Origin: Verticillium longisporum
Taxonomy: Eukaryota; Ascomycota; Sordariomycetes; Glomerellales; Plectosphaerellaceae
Direction of reading: 5' to 3'
DNA length: 64,000 nt
Assembly (NCBI GenBank): GCA_019188255.1
Contig: JAETXT010000003.1
Coordinates: forward strand, 1,798,001 to 1,862,000
A program made the position numbers and the translations under genes. Below are positions 48,394 to 59,314 of this stretch, piece after piece (within the stretch, counting starts at the first letter, position 1; the number at the start of each line of letters is the position of its first letter). The notes beneath the pieces were generated by a model. The model was not told the DNA's origin and did not search any database. It saw only the letters and a program-made list of their open reading frames with translations.

Positions 48394-51300
48394 ATGCCAA
48401 GAACGGAGGGCTGCATCTCCCGTCAGCTCAATCACCTTCCACACCCTTCATCAGAGGCATCTACTGCTTTGGGACACCGAGTGGTTGCACCCATGTCAGC
48501 AATGTGTGCTTCGCGGCCTTCCCGAAACGAGGTGGCCCAGCAGTATGCAGAGACTGCGAAGGCTGTCACATTCATAATCAGGCTGGACGTTCTGTGTGCT
48601 GGCACACCCACCCTGAGAGAGCCTCGTCCTGTCTTAGAGCCGCCGTGGTCTCCCGGCCTTATCATCTTCGTACATGGACTCGGTGGCTCCAGTCGTCTGA
48701 CCTGGGCATGGGAGCGCGGTCTGAGTCTATTCTGGCCAAAAGAGTGGCTGCCGCTCGAGCCCGAATTGGGTGACGCCAGGATATTCTCCTTCGGCTACGA
48801 TGCCAACTTTACCAAGTCGACACAAGACACGCTCAATATCAAAAGCTTTTGCAGAACAGCTCCTGAATGCCATGAAGTTTGGCAGAGGGGAATATTAGGA
48901 TTGGGACATTGGAAAGGCTCGTAAAAGCTGTTCATCGTAGAATCTGCCATCACTAATCGACACCAGGTTCCGATCATATTCGTCATCCACTCTATGGGAG
49001 GCTTGGTATTCAAGAAGGTCTGTGATTTGCGAAACACTTGATATTCGATATGACCTAACGTTCGCCAGGCCTACAATCTCGGCGCTATCGACGAAAAGTT
49101 CAGTGCGATGACTGACACTATCCGTGGGGTGGTGTTTCTCGCAACACCTCATCAGGGCAGCAACCTGGCCAACGTGCTCAAAAAGCTCTTGGCCACATTC
49201 ATCCAAACTCCGAAACAGTATATTAATGAGCTGCGTCTAAACTCTGAGGCGCTGGTGGGCATCAATAAACAGTACGTTCAGCATGCAAGGAACATGCACC
49301 TCGCATCGTTCCGCGAGACTCAGGCCACCAGTATCCGCGGTATCAAAAGTGTGTACCAACCCAGAGTGAACATGGTCGTGGCGCAGCTGATGTCTGGCTA
49401 CACAGCTCATCGTCGACGAGTCATCAAGTAAGCTCAATTATCCCAACGAGATATGTTGGCCATTGAATGCCAATCATCACAATGTCTGCAAGTTTGCGTC
49501 TCGCCAGGATCAAAATTACATCAGCGTCAGCAGTGTGATAAGGGATTTTGTCAAGCTCGTCACCTCCAAAGGTAGGGTGCCATTGAGGCTATTCTACTTT
49601 TTACTGATCAGAAGCAGCCGCGATCTCTATCAGTCGTCGACCTTCGACAGTGCAGAGCTTCGAATCCATCCGGAAAAGATTGTCCGGACTGATCGATACG
49701 CCAGAGAGGTACAAGGCCGACCTTGAGTGCGACTCTCAGCTCTATGTGCCTGGCAGCTGCGACTGGATCCTCGACGACCTCCACTTCCGCGGCTGGCTCT
49801 CAGACGACTCACTCGAGCCTTCAATTCTCAAGCTTTCCGGTTCTCCGGGCTCAGGGAAGTCAGTCATGGCCGGCTTCCTGGTGACGCACCTCGAGGAAAT
49901 TCAGAAGAATGTTCAATATTTCTTCTTTCGTTACAATGAGGAGGCCAAGCGATCGATAGCCGTCTGTCTCAAGATGCTGGCTTACCAGATTGCACTTTGC
50001 ATGCCAGAGTACCGTCGAAAGATCCTCCCACTTCTCGAAGATAAGAATGCCCTCGCACGAAACGATGCGAGAGGTGTGTGGCAAAGAGCATTCGTCAACA
50101 TTCTGGCCAAGATGGATCTTGACGAGCCCCTCTTCTGGGTCATCGATGCTGTGGACGAGTGCGAGTCGGCACAGATACTGCTCAACCTCCTGCCTGCGTT
50201 GAAGGAGCAATCGATCCCCGTGAAGATCATCTTTCTTACTCGGCCTCAGGCGTCATTGAGTGCTTTCGAAAGACTTCGCTATAAGTTCGGTTCCGATTTC
50301 CGCCAGACTGAAGTGGTGCCTACTCGAGAAGGACAGAAGCTATTCATTGAGCAGGAACTGGAAGGTGCATACGGCGAATGGCCGCAGAACTTTGTCAACA
50401 ATGTCAAGGATGACTTGCTCCGCAAGTCGAAGGGTAACTTCCTCTGGTTGACACTCGTCACAGAGGAACTTCGTCGATGCGCTACAGAGAAACCGTTAGA
50501 GGAAGTCCTGTCTCAGCCGCCGGAGGATCTCGTAGGCGTTTACTCGAGAATTGTCAACTCCATCGCGAAAACCTATAGCGAGGGCGAGTTGCAGACGGCC
50601 AAGAGGATCTTGATCTGGATCACCTGCGCTGAATCCCAGCTTTCCTTGGGCGAACTCGAGGAAGTACTGAGCCCGGAGCTCACGGCTCTCAACATCAAAC
50701 GGACCATACACCGGCTTTGCGGAGATTTGGTAGTTGTCGACGAGAAGAAAGGCAGTGTATCAGATGTGCACCATACAGCGAAAGAGTTCTTAATACACGA
50801 CAAAGGCAGTGAACTTGCGATTGACCCGGCTGAAGCCCACACATTGATCTTCGTCAAGTGCCTAAATATTTTGATGGACACGCAATTCAGAGTTCTTATG
50901 AAAACTCATGGCTGTGTAGGCGTGCTGAAGTACGCCTGCATATTCTGGGCCACGCATCTTGCCTGCGCCGACCATCTGAATCGACAGCATCTTCGCACCT
51001 TGGCCGAGTTCTTTAAAGGAGAGTGTGTGCAAGCCTGGATCGAAGCGGTGGGCCTCAATGGCAGCTTGAGCGTCTTGACGAGGACGTCTAAGAACCTAAA
51101 CCTTTTCGTCAAACGAAGAGAACAATATGAGCAAGAAGTTATCCCTATGGACCGTTCGAGTGAGGAATGCGACTTCCTTGCTTTATGGTCAGCCGATCTG
51201 GTACGCATCGTGGGAAAATTTGGTCACCACATCGTGAAATACCCTGACAGCATCCACAATTTGATACCACGATTTTGTCCGCCGGATTCCATCATGGCTC

Positions 51301-53492
51301 GTCAGTTTGTTTACTTTAGCCCAACAGCTCTCCAGGTTACAGGGGTCTCCAATACAGGCTGGGATGACCTGCTCGCCAAGTTCAATACCAGCCAGACAAA
51401 TCAGCCAGACATGATCTACTGCCTGGACGATTTCTTCGCTATCCTGGCCTCGAGTAACACCGTCAACATGTACTCAACGTCAACGTTCCGCGAAATAGGG
51501 AAAATTGGACACGGGGAGGTGATTCTTGCCATGAAGTTTAGCGAAGACGGTGACCGACTGGCAACATGCGGTAAAGACACCGTCAAAATTTGGGACGTGG
51601 AAAGTGGAAAACGTGCAGGCCACTTCCTGAACCCAGAGGGACTCCGCGCAATGGATGTCGCATTTGACAAGAAGTGTTGCAAAGTTCTTGTCTGTTATGA
51701 TGACTCCAGCGTGAGATATATGTCCCTGCTGGGGTACAACGCCTGGCAGACTGTACCAAAAGTGTTGCCCCCCGCTTCAAGGTCAACATCGGAGCCCAGG
51801 TATGCCACACCCGCGTGCGCGTCCTTCAGTCCTGATGGGACACAAGTGGCCATATCGTATCGCGGAATCATGCCACTCAGAGTCTGGCACACCGAGACTG
51901 GTAAGCTCATAGGGACCCTGGACCGCAGAGGAGAATTCTCTCGAGGACTGCACAGCGGCGCATGCTATGCTTTCAGATTGGCATGGAACCTTGTGACGGG
52001 CCATGTGCTGGGCGTCTACAATGAGGGCTCAGTCTTCAAGTGGCACCCGCTAGAGGCAAGGAGTTGGGAACCCCAGCAGCCTCTCAGGGCCTCAGAACTC
52101 GCCTGCTGCCCTGATGGGAAAATGTTTGTCACAGCTAGCAGAGACGGATCTCTGAAAGTCTGGACCTTCGAATACTTCACTTTGCTGTATCATCTGAGTT
52201 GTACGTTAGGTGTTACGGACATTGCACTCAGTCCTGGTGGGCGTCGGATTTACGACCTTCGACAGACTTACTGCCACGTCTGGGAGCCGAATTCGCTCAT
52301 GCGAATGGCCGAAATGGACGATGCCGATAGCGACTTGGCAGGCTCACGACCTGGATCGACCAGTTTCTCTCTGGTGTCGGAGGAAGAGACGGTGACTGCC
52401 ATACTGGACCCCATCAACTGCCTCGCGCACAGCCGGCACGGCACCGCGTACGCTTACAGCAACGAGGTCGGAATGCTGAGCGTGGTTCTCGACGCCGATG
52501 CTACCAAGATTGAAGACCAAGGCGAGACCATCATGGGCGTGTCATGCACAGCTTGGAGTGAAGATGGCCAGATTGCAACGGCGGACATTGGTGGCAACAT
52601 CGTCCTTCGTTCGGTGACATAGGGCGGGCTCGTGGCAAGCGATCTCAAACTGAAGTCGGCCGAAATGGTTCGCCAGCTCTTGTTCGACCATAGCGGGAGA
52701 AGGTTGCTGGCGCGGTGCATTACGTATACCGAGGTATGGTCACTGACGAATGGGCAATGCCTAGTCAGTCGGCCGCTTGACAAGTCCTGTCAGTGGATCT
52801 TGCATCCATTCCTTCACGAGGCACTGCTGTCCGTCACACCCCGAGAGCTCACTGTTCATCGTTGGGAAGACCTCGAGTCAGTGCAACAATGGCACATCGA
52901 CTTCCAAGCAGTCGAGTCTGCACATCATGACGACGTTCCGCGGCTTGTACGCTCACCGTCATCAACGCAAGCGTTGACACGGTTAGAGCTCGAGGCGTCC
53001 ATTGACAAAGTTATGTTTTGCAAGGAAGGACAATGGCTCTTTGTGCAAAAGTCCACTGCATCGCCAGACGAGAGGCGAACTTTGGACCTCTTCACGATGG
53101 ATGTGGCGTTCCTTGAACCGGGTCAGGAAGGCCTAGCTTCGCCTGTGAACAGTGTCTCCGCAACGCCGTTACCTCGGCAGATCCTGCGCGAGATCGAGGT
53201 TCCTTTGGGTTTCGTGGCTGATCATGTCGGCTTGAAGAAGACATTGGGTGTGCCGCGGAATCTGGATGGCGCGAGCTCCATGGCGTTCCTTGACCGAGAC
53301 TTTTGGCTATGCACATGGTATCTGAGTGCTGACGCGGGAAATGTCAAGATCAGGAAGCACTTTTTCCTGCCACGAGATTGGATCAATATGGAATGTTTGG
53401 AGCTGGCGACGATCACGCACGACGGCAGATTTTTGTGTCCAAGAAATGGCGAGCTGGTGGTTGTTTCGAACGGCCTGGGGGGCGGCAGGTAA
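48394..53492 (+). pseudogene. NLR-like gene: alpha/beta-hydrolase - NACHT - WD40, disrupted
   Basis: Fungal NOD-like receptor architecture, the class used in non-self recognition and programmed cell death. Exons: 48394-48916, 48967-49017, 49069-49350, 49406-49571, 49618-53492. The N-terminal SesB/lipase-like hydrolase shows IIFVHGLGGSS, FWPKEWLPLEPE, and VIHSMGGLVFKKAYNLG with the nucleophile serine, then FLATPHQGSN. The NACHT domain follows with Walker A GSPGSGKS (about 49839-49862), Walker B LFWVIDAVDEC and FLTRPQ. After a helical region there are diverged WD40-like blades (GDRLATCGKDTVKIWDVESGK, GKMFVTASRDGSLKVW). Lesions: one extra base at 48847-48850 (TTTT), a TAG at 48896-48898, an intron with 5' GC instead of GT (48917-48966), and a TAG at 52620-52622 after which the same frame stays open for 290 codons. 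Probably a pseudogene or null allele. Confidence 0.85.
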
Positions 53493-53851
53493 TTTGGAAA
53501 AATGCTTTGATGGAAGACGCCTTTGTATTGATGAAGGGGGATGTAAATTGGTTGTCAAGCGGTGATATCGGAGGATGTGAGAGGGGAAGGATGAATGAGG
53601 TCGCTACTTCTAGCGTGAGTGAGGTTGGCCGTGTTCTATTTTGCTACTGTGCACTGTATGGCCCCTCTCCACCAAACCTTCCTTTGGTACCTTAGGTACC
53701 TTTAGTACCATGGGTATCGGGTTTTCTGCGCTCCTCGGCCTGAAGTAAAGTCGTAATATGACGGAACCTCGCACTCGGAACCCTTTTTCGCCCTAGAGGA
53801 GATTGATGAGACGATCGACTGAAACTAGAGCAAGGGCGCAACATTGCCAGC
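53493..53851. promoter_or_regulatory. Short intergenic region and DPH6 promoter
   Basis: About 360 bases containing a member of the AGGTA motif group, the palindrome GGTACCTTAGGTACC at 53686-53700. No gene. Confidence 0.45.
53686..53700. repeat. Palindrome GGTACC-TTA-GGTACC
   Basis: Two copies of GGTACC around TTA, 152 bases before the DPH6 start codon. Belongs to the dispersed AGGTA/TACCT group. Confidence 0.6.
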
Positions 53852-56262
53852 ATGGCATCCGAACGACTGAACGTCATTGCTCTCATATCGGGGGGTAAAG
53901 ACAGCTTCTTCTCAGCCTTGCACTGCATCGCAAACGGCCACAAAATCATCGCTCTGGCGAACCTGCAGCCGTCTGTAGACGAACAAGCCCCATCGGAGCA
54001 TGAGGTTTCGTCCAACGGCACTCGTATCGTTAAACCTGATACGCTGCTATCAGGGAGCCAGGATGCAGTTGACACCAGCCATCACGAACAGGACCCTGCT
54101 ACCGACGACGAGGACCTTAACAGTTTCATGTATCAGACTGTAGGCCACCAGATCATTCCTCTGTACGCCAAAGCCACGGGGCTCCCTCTCTACTGCCAGC
54201 CTATAGCCGGTGGAGCGAAGTACGAGGGTCGCGACTATGATGCCTGTCAGGCTGCCGACGACGAAACGGAGAGCATGGTACCTCTTCTACGCACCATAAT
54301 CGACCGGCATCCTGAAGCCAATGCGCTCTGCGCCGGAGCTATACTGTCAACCTACCAGCGTACCCGCGTGGAATCTGTGGCCTTGCGTCTCGGCCTCACC
54401 CCAGTCGCCTATCTGTGGAAGTACCCGGTGCTGCCTCCAGCAGTAAGCGGCCTTCCTTCGGATGACGCCCAGTTGCTGTTGGACATGGAAGTGGCCGGTC
54501 TTGACGCGCGAATCATCAAAGTTGCTAGTGCAGGTCTGGATGAAGCCTTTTTGTGGGAGAGGGTAAGCTGTGCGGCTGGCGTGTCGAAGATCAAACGAGG
54601 CCTGAGAAAATTCGGTATCTCCGAAGGCTCAGTTCTTGGCGAGGGAGGCGAGTTTGAAACTCTGGTCATCGACGGGCCGACCACTTTGTTCCAAAAGAGA
54701 ATTGTCGTGCCAGACCAAGCTCGAAAACTTGTGAGGGAGGGAGGGGGTACGTCCTGGCTCAGCTGCCGAGGAGCCTACATCGGCGAGAAGGATAGGCTAC
54801 GAGAAGATTCTGATGGGGCGATTCGCGTGCCAGGACGTTTCGATCCCAGGTTCGACTACGTCTCAGAAGCTATCTCAGAGACGCCTGGGTCCGTGTCGAA
54901 CGAGTCGAAACCCAGCCAGCGACATAGCAAGACTCTTCAGTTGAGCGACTCGCCGACGTTGTCGTCCGAGATTTCTTGGACTGTGCACTCGGAAGGGCTG
55001 AGTCCCCAGTCTACCATCGAGGCTGAGACGCATGACTTGGTCGACAAGATCAAGACTCTCCTCACCAACTCATCGCTGTCCACCACTGCCATCACAAACA
55101 CCATCATCGTTCTCCGCCGCATGTCCGATTTCCCTGCCATCAATAGCATTTATGGGGCGTTATTCAGCCACCCTAACCCCCTTCTAGGATCACCATCTCT
55201 TCCGGCGACCTCCTCCCCGACGACTGCAACATTGTCATCCATCTGTCGGTGCAGCCCTCTCTTGGTCTCCGCGACCGAAAGGGGCTTCATGTCCAGTCAA
55301 GATCTTACTGGGCGCCGGCAAATATTGGCCCCTACAGCCAAGCTATCGACGTGCCCCTAGTCGGGCCCGCCTCGTCCTCCTCAGACCTTACCACGACAAG
55401 GTCTATCTTGATTGCTGGTCAGATCCCTCTCTGGCCTGCCTTGATGGCCATCCCTGTCGAAGCCGACATCTCGGCTCAAATCACAATGTCCCTACAACAC
55501 CTTTGGCGCATCGCAGCCGACCAACATGTTCAGCTCTGGTCCAGTGCTATTGCTTACTTCCCACGCACGCACGACATGGGTGGCATGCGGACCAAAGCCC
55601 GTCTTGCCGCCGAAGCGTGGCGGGCAGCCCATTTGTACGCTACGGATGGAGACGAGGAAACTGGGCCTGACCCGTGGGACCGCAAATATAACCCTGCATT
55701 CATGACATTCGGCGATGCCACTGGCGACAGCGTTTCGACTCTTCCGGATTCAGACGTCATGAAAGTGTCCCTCGAGGAAGACGGCGACGACAAACCCTTC
55801 ATCCCGCCATTCTTTGCGGCGGAGGTTGAAGAGCTTCCACGTCAGTCAGGGGTGGAATGGCACGCACACCTCGGTCTCGCCGGCGTTCCCTCGTCTTCGG
55901 TCGAACATGCCAGTCACATGGAAGAACCATGCGAAGGACGACCTTTCACGTCCCGCACATCACATCTCGTTGTAGCCGGTATGTTAGTTCGCAGTACCGT
56001 GTCGATCGAGTCCCGGGATGGTATCGAGATCAGTCTCGTCGACATCCTTCAGGAGGCCAAGCGTGCAAATTCAACATCTCTCCCAGAACGCTCTGCCAGG
56101 GAGCCATATCTCATCTACATCGACACCTCCAAATGTGGCATCGCCGTGTCAGCATCAGGGGCCAGCAAAGAAGAGGCCACCGCATCTGCCATAGTGCCCT
56201 GTCACTCTCTCTGGTCCTCGGCGGGTGAAAAGCTCGCGGCTGTGGTATTGTTCCGAGGCTGA
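53852..56262 (+). CDS. DPH6: Diphthine-ammonia ligase Dph6 with C-terminal RidA-like domains, one-base deletion
   Basis: Last enzyme of diphthamide synthesis, which amidates diphthine on elongation factor 2 using ATP and ammonia. Single exon. The N-terminal adenine-nucleotide alpha-hydrolase domain starts at once with the PP-loop ALISGGKDS (residues 10-18). It continues through IPLYAKATGLPLYCQPI, ANALCAGAILSTYQRTRVE and EGGEFETLVIDGP, all Dph6 signatures. Two YjgF/RidA-like domains follow, as in the fungal fusion form, including YWAPANIGPYSQAI and ILIAGQIPL. Between them and the first part the frame breaks at 55177-55181, a run of five C; a sixth C gives SHPNPPSRITISSGDLLP and a protein of 803 aa. 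The gap looks like a base-call deletion. Read as written, the protein would end at 55360 and lose most of the RidA-like part. Confidence 0.94.
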
Positions 56263-56765
56263 GCTAGGTAGACGACCAAGATAGAAGCATGGCCCTCAAA
56301 CCAAACACTGTGCTTTCGCGTGCCTTCCAACTACTTTGTTGCCCCTTTGCTCTCCCTCGCGCACCTTCCTCCATATCCCGTTGCGTCCCACCCCGCGTGC
56401 CTGATGCTTTATAGGCTCCAATTCACCCGCCTCCGACCAGCTCCCACCAGGACGGACGCGTCTCTGGTGGTGCAGTGGGTTGTCGTAACGCGTTGGCAGG
56501 ACCCTGCCTTCCAAATTCCCCTATGAGAAGCACCCTTATTCAAAACTCACAGATCAGGGGGGCGCACGTTCGAGCCTTGGCTTCTGAAAGCGCCTGGAGG
56601 GGACCGGGGGAAACTTTTTTTTCCCTTTTAACCACTCATAATTTCAACATTTGTACATTTAAGAGAGCCATCTATCATGGGGTCTTTGGCATTCTGCCAA
56701 CTGGTCATATGGCACGCAGGTTGGCTCGAGGAAAGCTCAAGATGTCATCTTGTGGTTTGCAGCCC
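56263..56765. other. Intergenic between convergent DPH6 and AKR genes
   Basis: About 500 bases, presumably 3' untranslated sequence of both genes. Nothing else seen. Confidence 0.5.
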
Positions 56766-57881
56766 CTATTCTCTATCTAACAAGTGCATCCCATGTTCGT
56801 GGTATCGCTCACCTGCTGGCCGGAACTGCGCCAGGATATCGTCAATTTCAGCTATGTCAGCCTCGCTCAGCTCGACAGCAGCTGCTGCACAGTTCTCGCG
56901 CACGCGCTCCGGCGACGAAGAGCCAGGGATGGGGATGATCGTTGGCATTCCCGGGCGACGCGCGATCGCCAAGAGCCAAGCGATGGCAACCTGAGCTGCG
57001 GTACAACGCTTGCGAGCAGCAAACTCAGTGACCTTGTCGGCGAGCTTGAGGTTGACCTCAAAGTTGCCGGGCTGATACCGGGGCAGGACCTTTCGGAAGT
57101 CGCCGTCGGGGATACCGGCCGGAGACCTGATGGCACCGGTGAGGAGGCCCCGGCCAAGCGGAGCTGCACGCATGGATTAAAAGACTGAATACGAAACAGG
57201 CAGGGGTTTTCACTCACAGTATGCGACGATTGGGATGTCAAGCTCGGCACAGACATCGGTGATGCCGTTGGTCAGGGCATCAGTCTCCCACAGCGATAGC
57301 TCAATCTCGACGCTGGAGATTTTGGTCACCTTGGCAGCTCTGCGGATGGTGTTGGCTGAGACTTCGGACACGCTGACGCCACCGATACGGCCCTTCGCTG
57401 CGGCGTCGACAATGGGGCGGAGAGAGTGCTCGTAGGGGACGTTAGCGTCGACCCTGGCAATCTCAAACTCATCAATGGTACCCCTGGGACCAAGCTGCTG
57501 CAGACACTTGTTGATGCTGGCGGCGACTTCATCGGGCGAGCCGGTGGGTGTGAAGGCTGGAAGAACGGCAATGCCCGACTTGATGTTCAAAACGACTTTG
57601 CCTGCGGCTTCGGGACGCTTCTCAAAGTAGCGGCTCAGGAGTGCGAGAGAATTGTTGTCAGGGGGCCCGTAAAAGTCGCCGCCGTTCCAGTAGTTCGCGC
57701 CGGCATCTATGGCAGCATGAGAACACCGAAGGCCTGATCATCGGAAAGGGGTGTAGGGCGCATGGTCAAGCCTAAGGGATCTAAATCAATGTACTGGAGG
57801 CCGAGAACTCGAGAGCCAGGGCATACCAATCATGCCAAAGCCGATAGGCCCGACGGGACGGCCATTGATACGATTTGCCAT
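56766..57881 (-). CDS. Aldo/keto reductase, pyridoxal-reductase-like (AKR8-type), one-base deletion in exon 2
   Basis: NAD(P)H-dependent carbonyl reductase of the TIM-barrel AKR superfamily, closest by motif to fungal pyridoxal reductase-like proteins. Exons: 57881-57827, 57771-57218, 57163-56766; introns 55 and 54 nt. The start MANRINGRPVGPIGFG is chosen because the first splice joins it in phase to the next exon (GLTMRPTPLSDDQAFGVL). Then the frame breaks near 57712-57717, and one base restores AAIDAGANYWNGGDFYG, holding the catalytic Asp and Tyr; the Lys is in LNIKSG. The usual catalytic His is not evident, as in other members of this subfamily. The NADPH-phosphate-binding end has IPIPGSSSPERVRENCAA. 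Corrected length 335 aa, normal. Substrate cannot be told from sequence. Confidence 0.9.
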
Positions 57882-58052
57882 GAGCAAGTATGTCAAGGGA
57901 CACGCAGGCGAGGCGGCACAGGAGTGAGGATCTGCGAGGGTAGAGAGTTGTATCAGCTTCTGACGAGGCACACATTCGTCAGAGCGCGGTGGAAGACATC
58001 GTCTCTCTCCACGCTTCACAGGGGGTTAAAACTGATTGGCCCAATTGCCTGT

Positions 58053-58097
58053 GATACCCTGGACCTTGATACCCTGGACGTTGACACCCTGGACCTT
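58053..58097. repeat. Three-copy 15-bp minisatellite
   Basis: Three head-to-tail copies of GATACCCTGGACCTT with one or two changes each (GACGTT in copy 2, GACACC in copy 3). Confidence 0.85.
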
Positions 58098-58479
58098 GAT
58101 GGCAGACATCGTGGGCCCCTGGGGAGAGGTGAAGTTCTGGCTTGAGCAAGATCTAGGCTGACCCCGCGATCTGGACATACATGTAATTGATCTAGGACCC
58201 CGGTCGATTTCCGTCCGCAAGGTCTAGCAGATCCTATCTCGGCTACCACAGACTGCTGTAGGGCGTGTGCGTGGTGATGTGATGCTGTCGGCCAGCAGCG
58301 GAAGACACCAAACAGTACCTTCGTCGTGGGGTAGGGTTATGGTTTCTTTACCTTGCCTTAGGTATCTTGGCAAGGCAGGTAGTTTCCCCAGTCTCCCTGC
58401 CTGAGAAACCACCAGCGTGAAGGGTAGAAGGAGCGATGGACGTGCTGAGCCCCACATGCAACTGCCCTTGATCAAACAC

Positions 58480-58533
58480 AAGCGCAGCAAGCAGAGCAAG
58501 CACAGCAAGCACAGCAAGCACAGCACAGCGCAG
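58480..58533. repeat. AGCAAGCAC-type short tandem repeat
   Basis: Roughly five imperfect copies of a 9-10 base AGCAAGCAC unit. Confidence 0.75.
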
Positions 58534-59314
58534 TTGGTCACACTGACCCCTCGCGTGCTCCCAGCTCGACCGTGCCTACCGCGGGTGGGACGAGATCAAA
58601 GGTCAACGTCATGACGACCAAATGTTACGCAACAAGTACAAGAGCTTCGCCATGTCTCCCCTTCTCCATGTCTCCCCAGAGCCAAGTCTCCCCAGAAGAT
58701 CACCTTCGCCAATCTGACAAGCGATGCAGCTTGCATCACCACTGCACCTTACTCATATCCCCTGAACAGCCACGCGATGCGACGATACCCTCCAAAAGCA
58801 CCGTCAGGTCCCATCGGTCCCGTCGACCCGCGCTAAAATGAACGCTCGAGTCGACAGTGGTGCGCACTGTGACCCTGACAGACCCTCCCGCTCACAGTGA
58901 GGTGGGCCAGGGTCACGGCACGAGCCTACGACATGGGACGGCATCTGATGAGCATCACATGGCAACGTTTTCGAGTCAAGACTGGATTGTTCTCGTCTGC
59001 TCGACTTTCACCATCGCAATCACAACGAACGACAAGTCCGGGGACAGCACGACGTCACAACGATTTCGAGTCGAGGCACAAGCAGCCTTCTAGGGATCGT
59101 TTGCCCCCCCACGACCTGGCAAGTAGCGCCTGCCGCTGCCGACATTTAAGCTCGCGCGACGGCTTCATCACGTCAGACCCCCCCTGTCGCACGACTGCCC
59201 ACCACAGCACGGATGTGATTCAGCACCGACCCAACAACCCAGCTAGTCCGCCAACCGGTACCAGAGTACCGGCGGAGAAACACAAAATTGTACTCGCTTT
59301 CGCTCGCTGATGCC

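Larger units (their letters stand above)
57882..59314. other. Divergent intergenic region between AKR and DUF202 genes
   Basis: About 1.4 kb. It holds a 15-bp minisatellite (58053-58097), an AGGTA-type motif cluster (58343-58383) and an AGCAAGCAC array (58480-58533). No coding sequence recognised. Confidence 0.5.
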
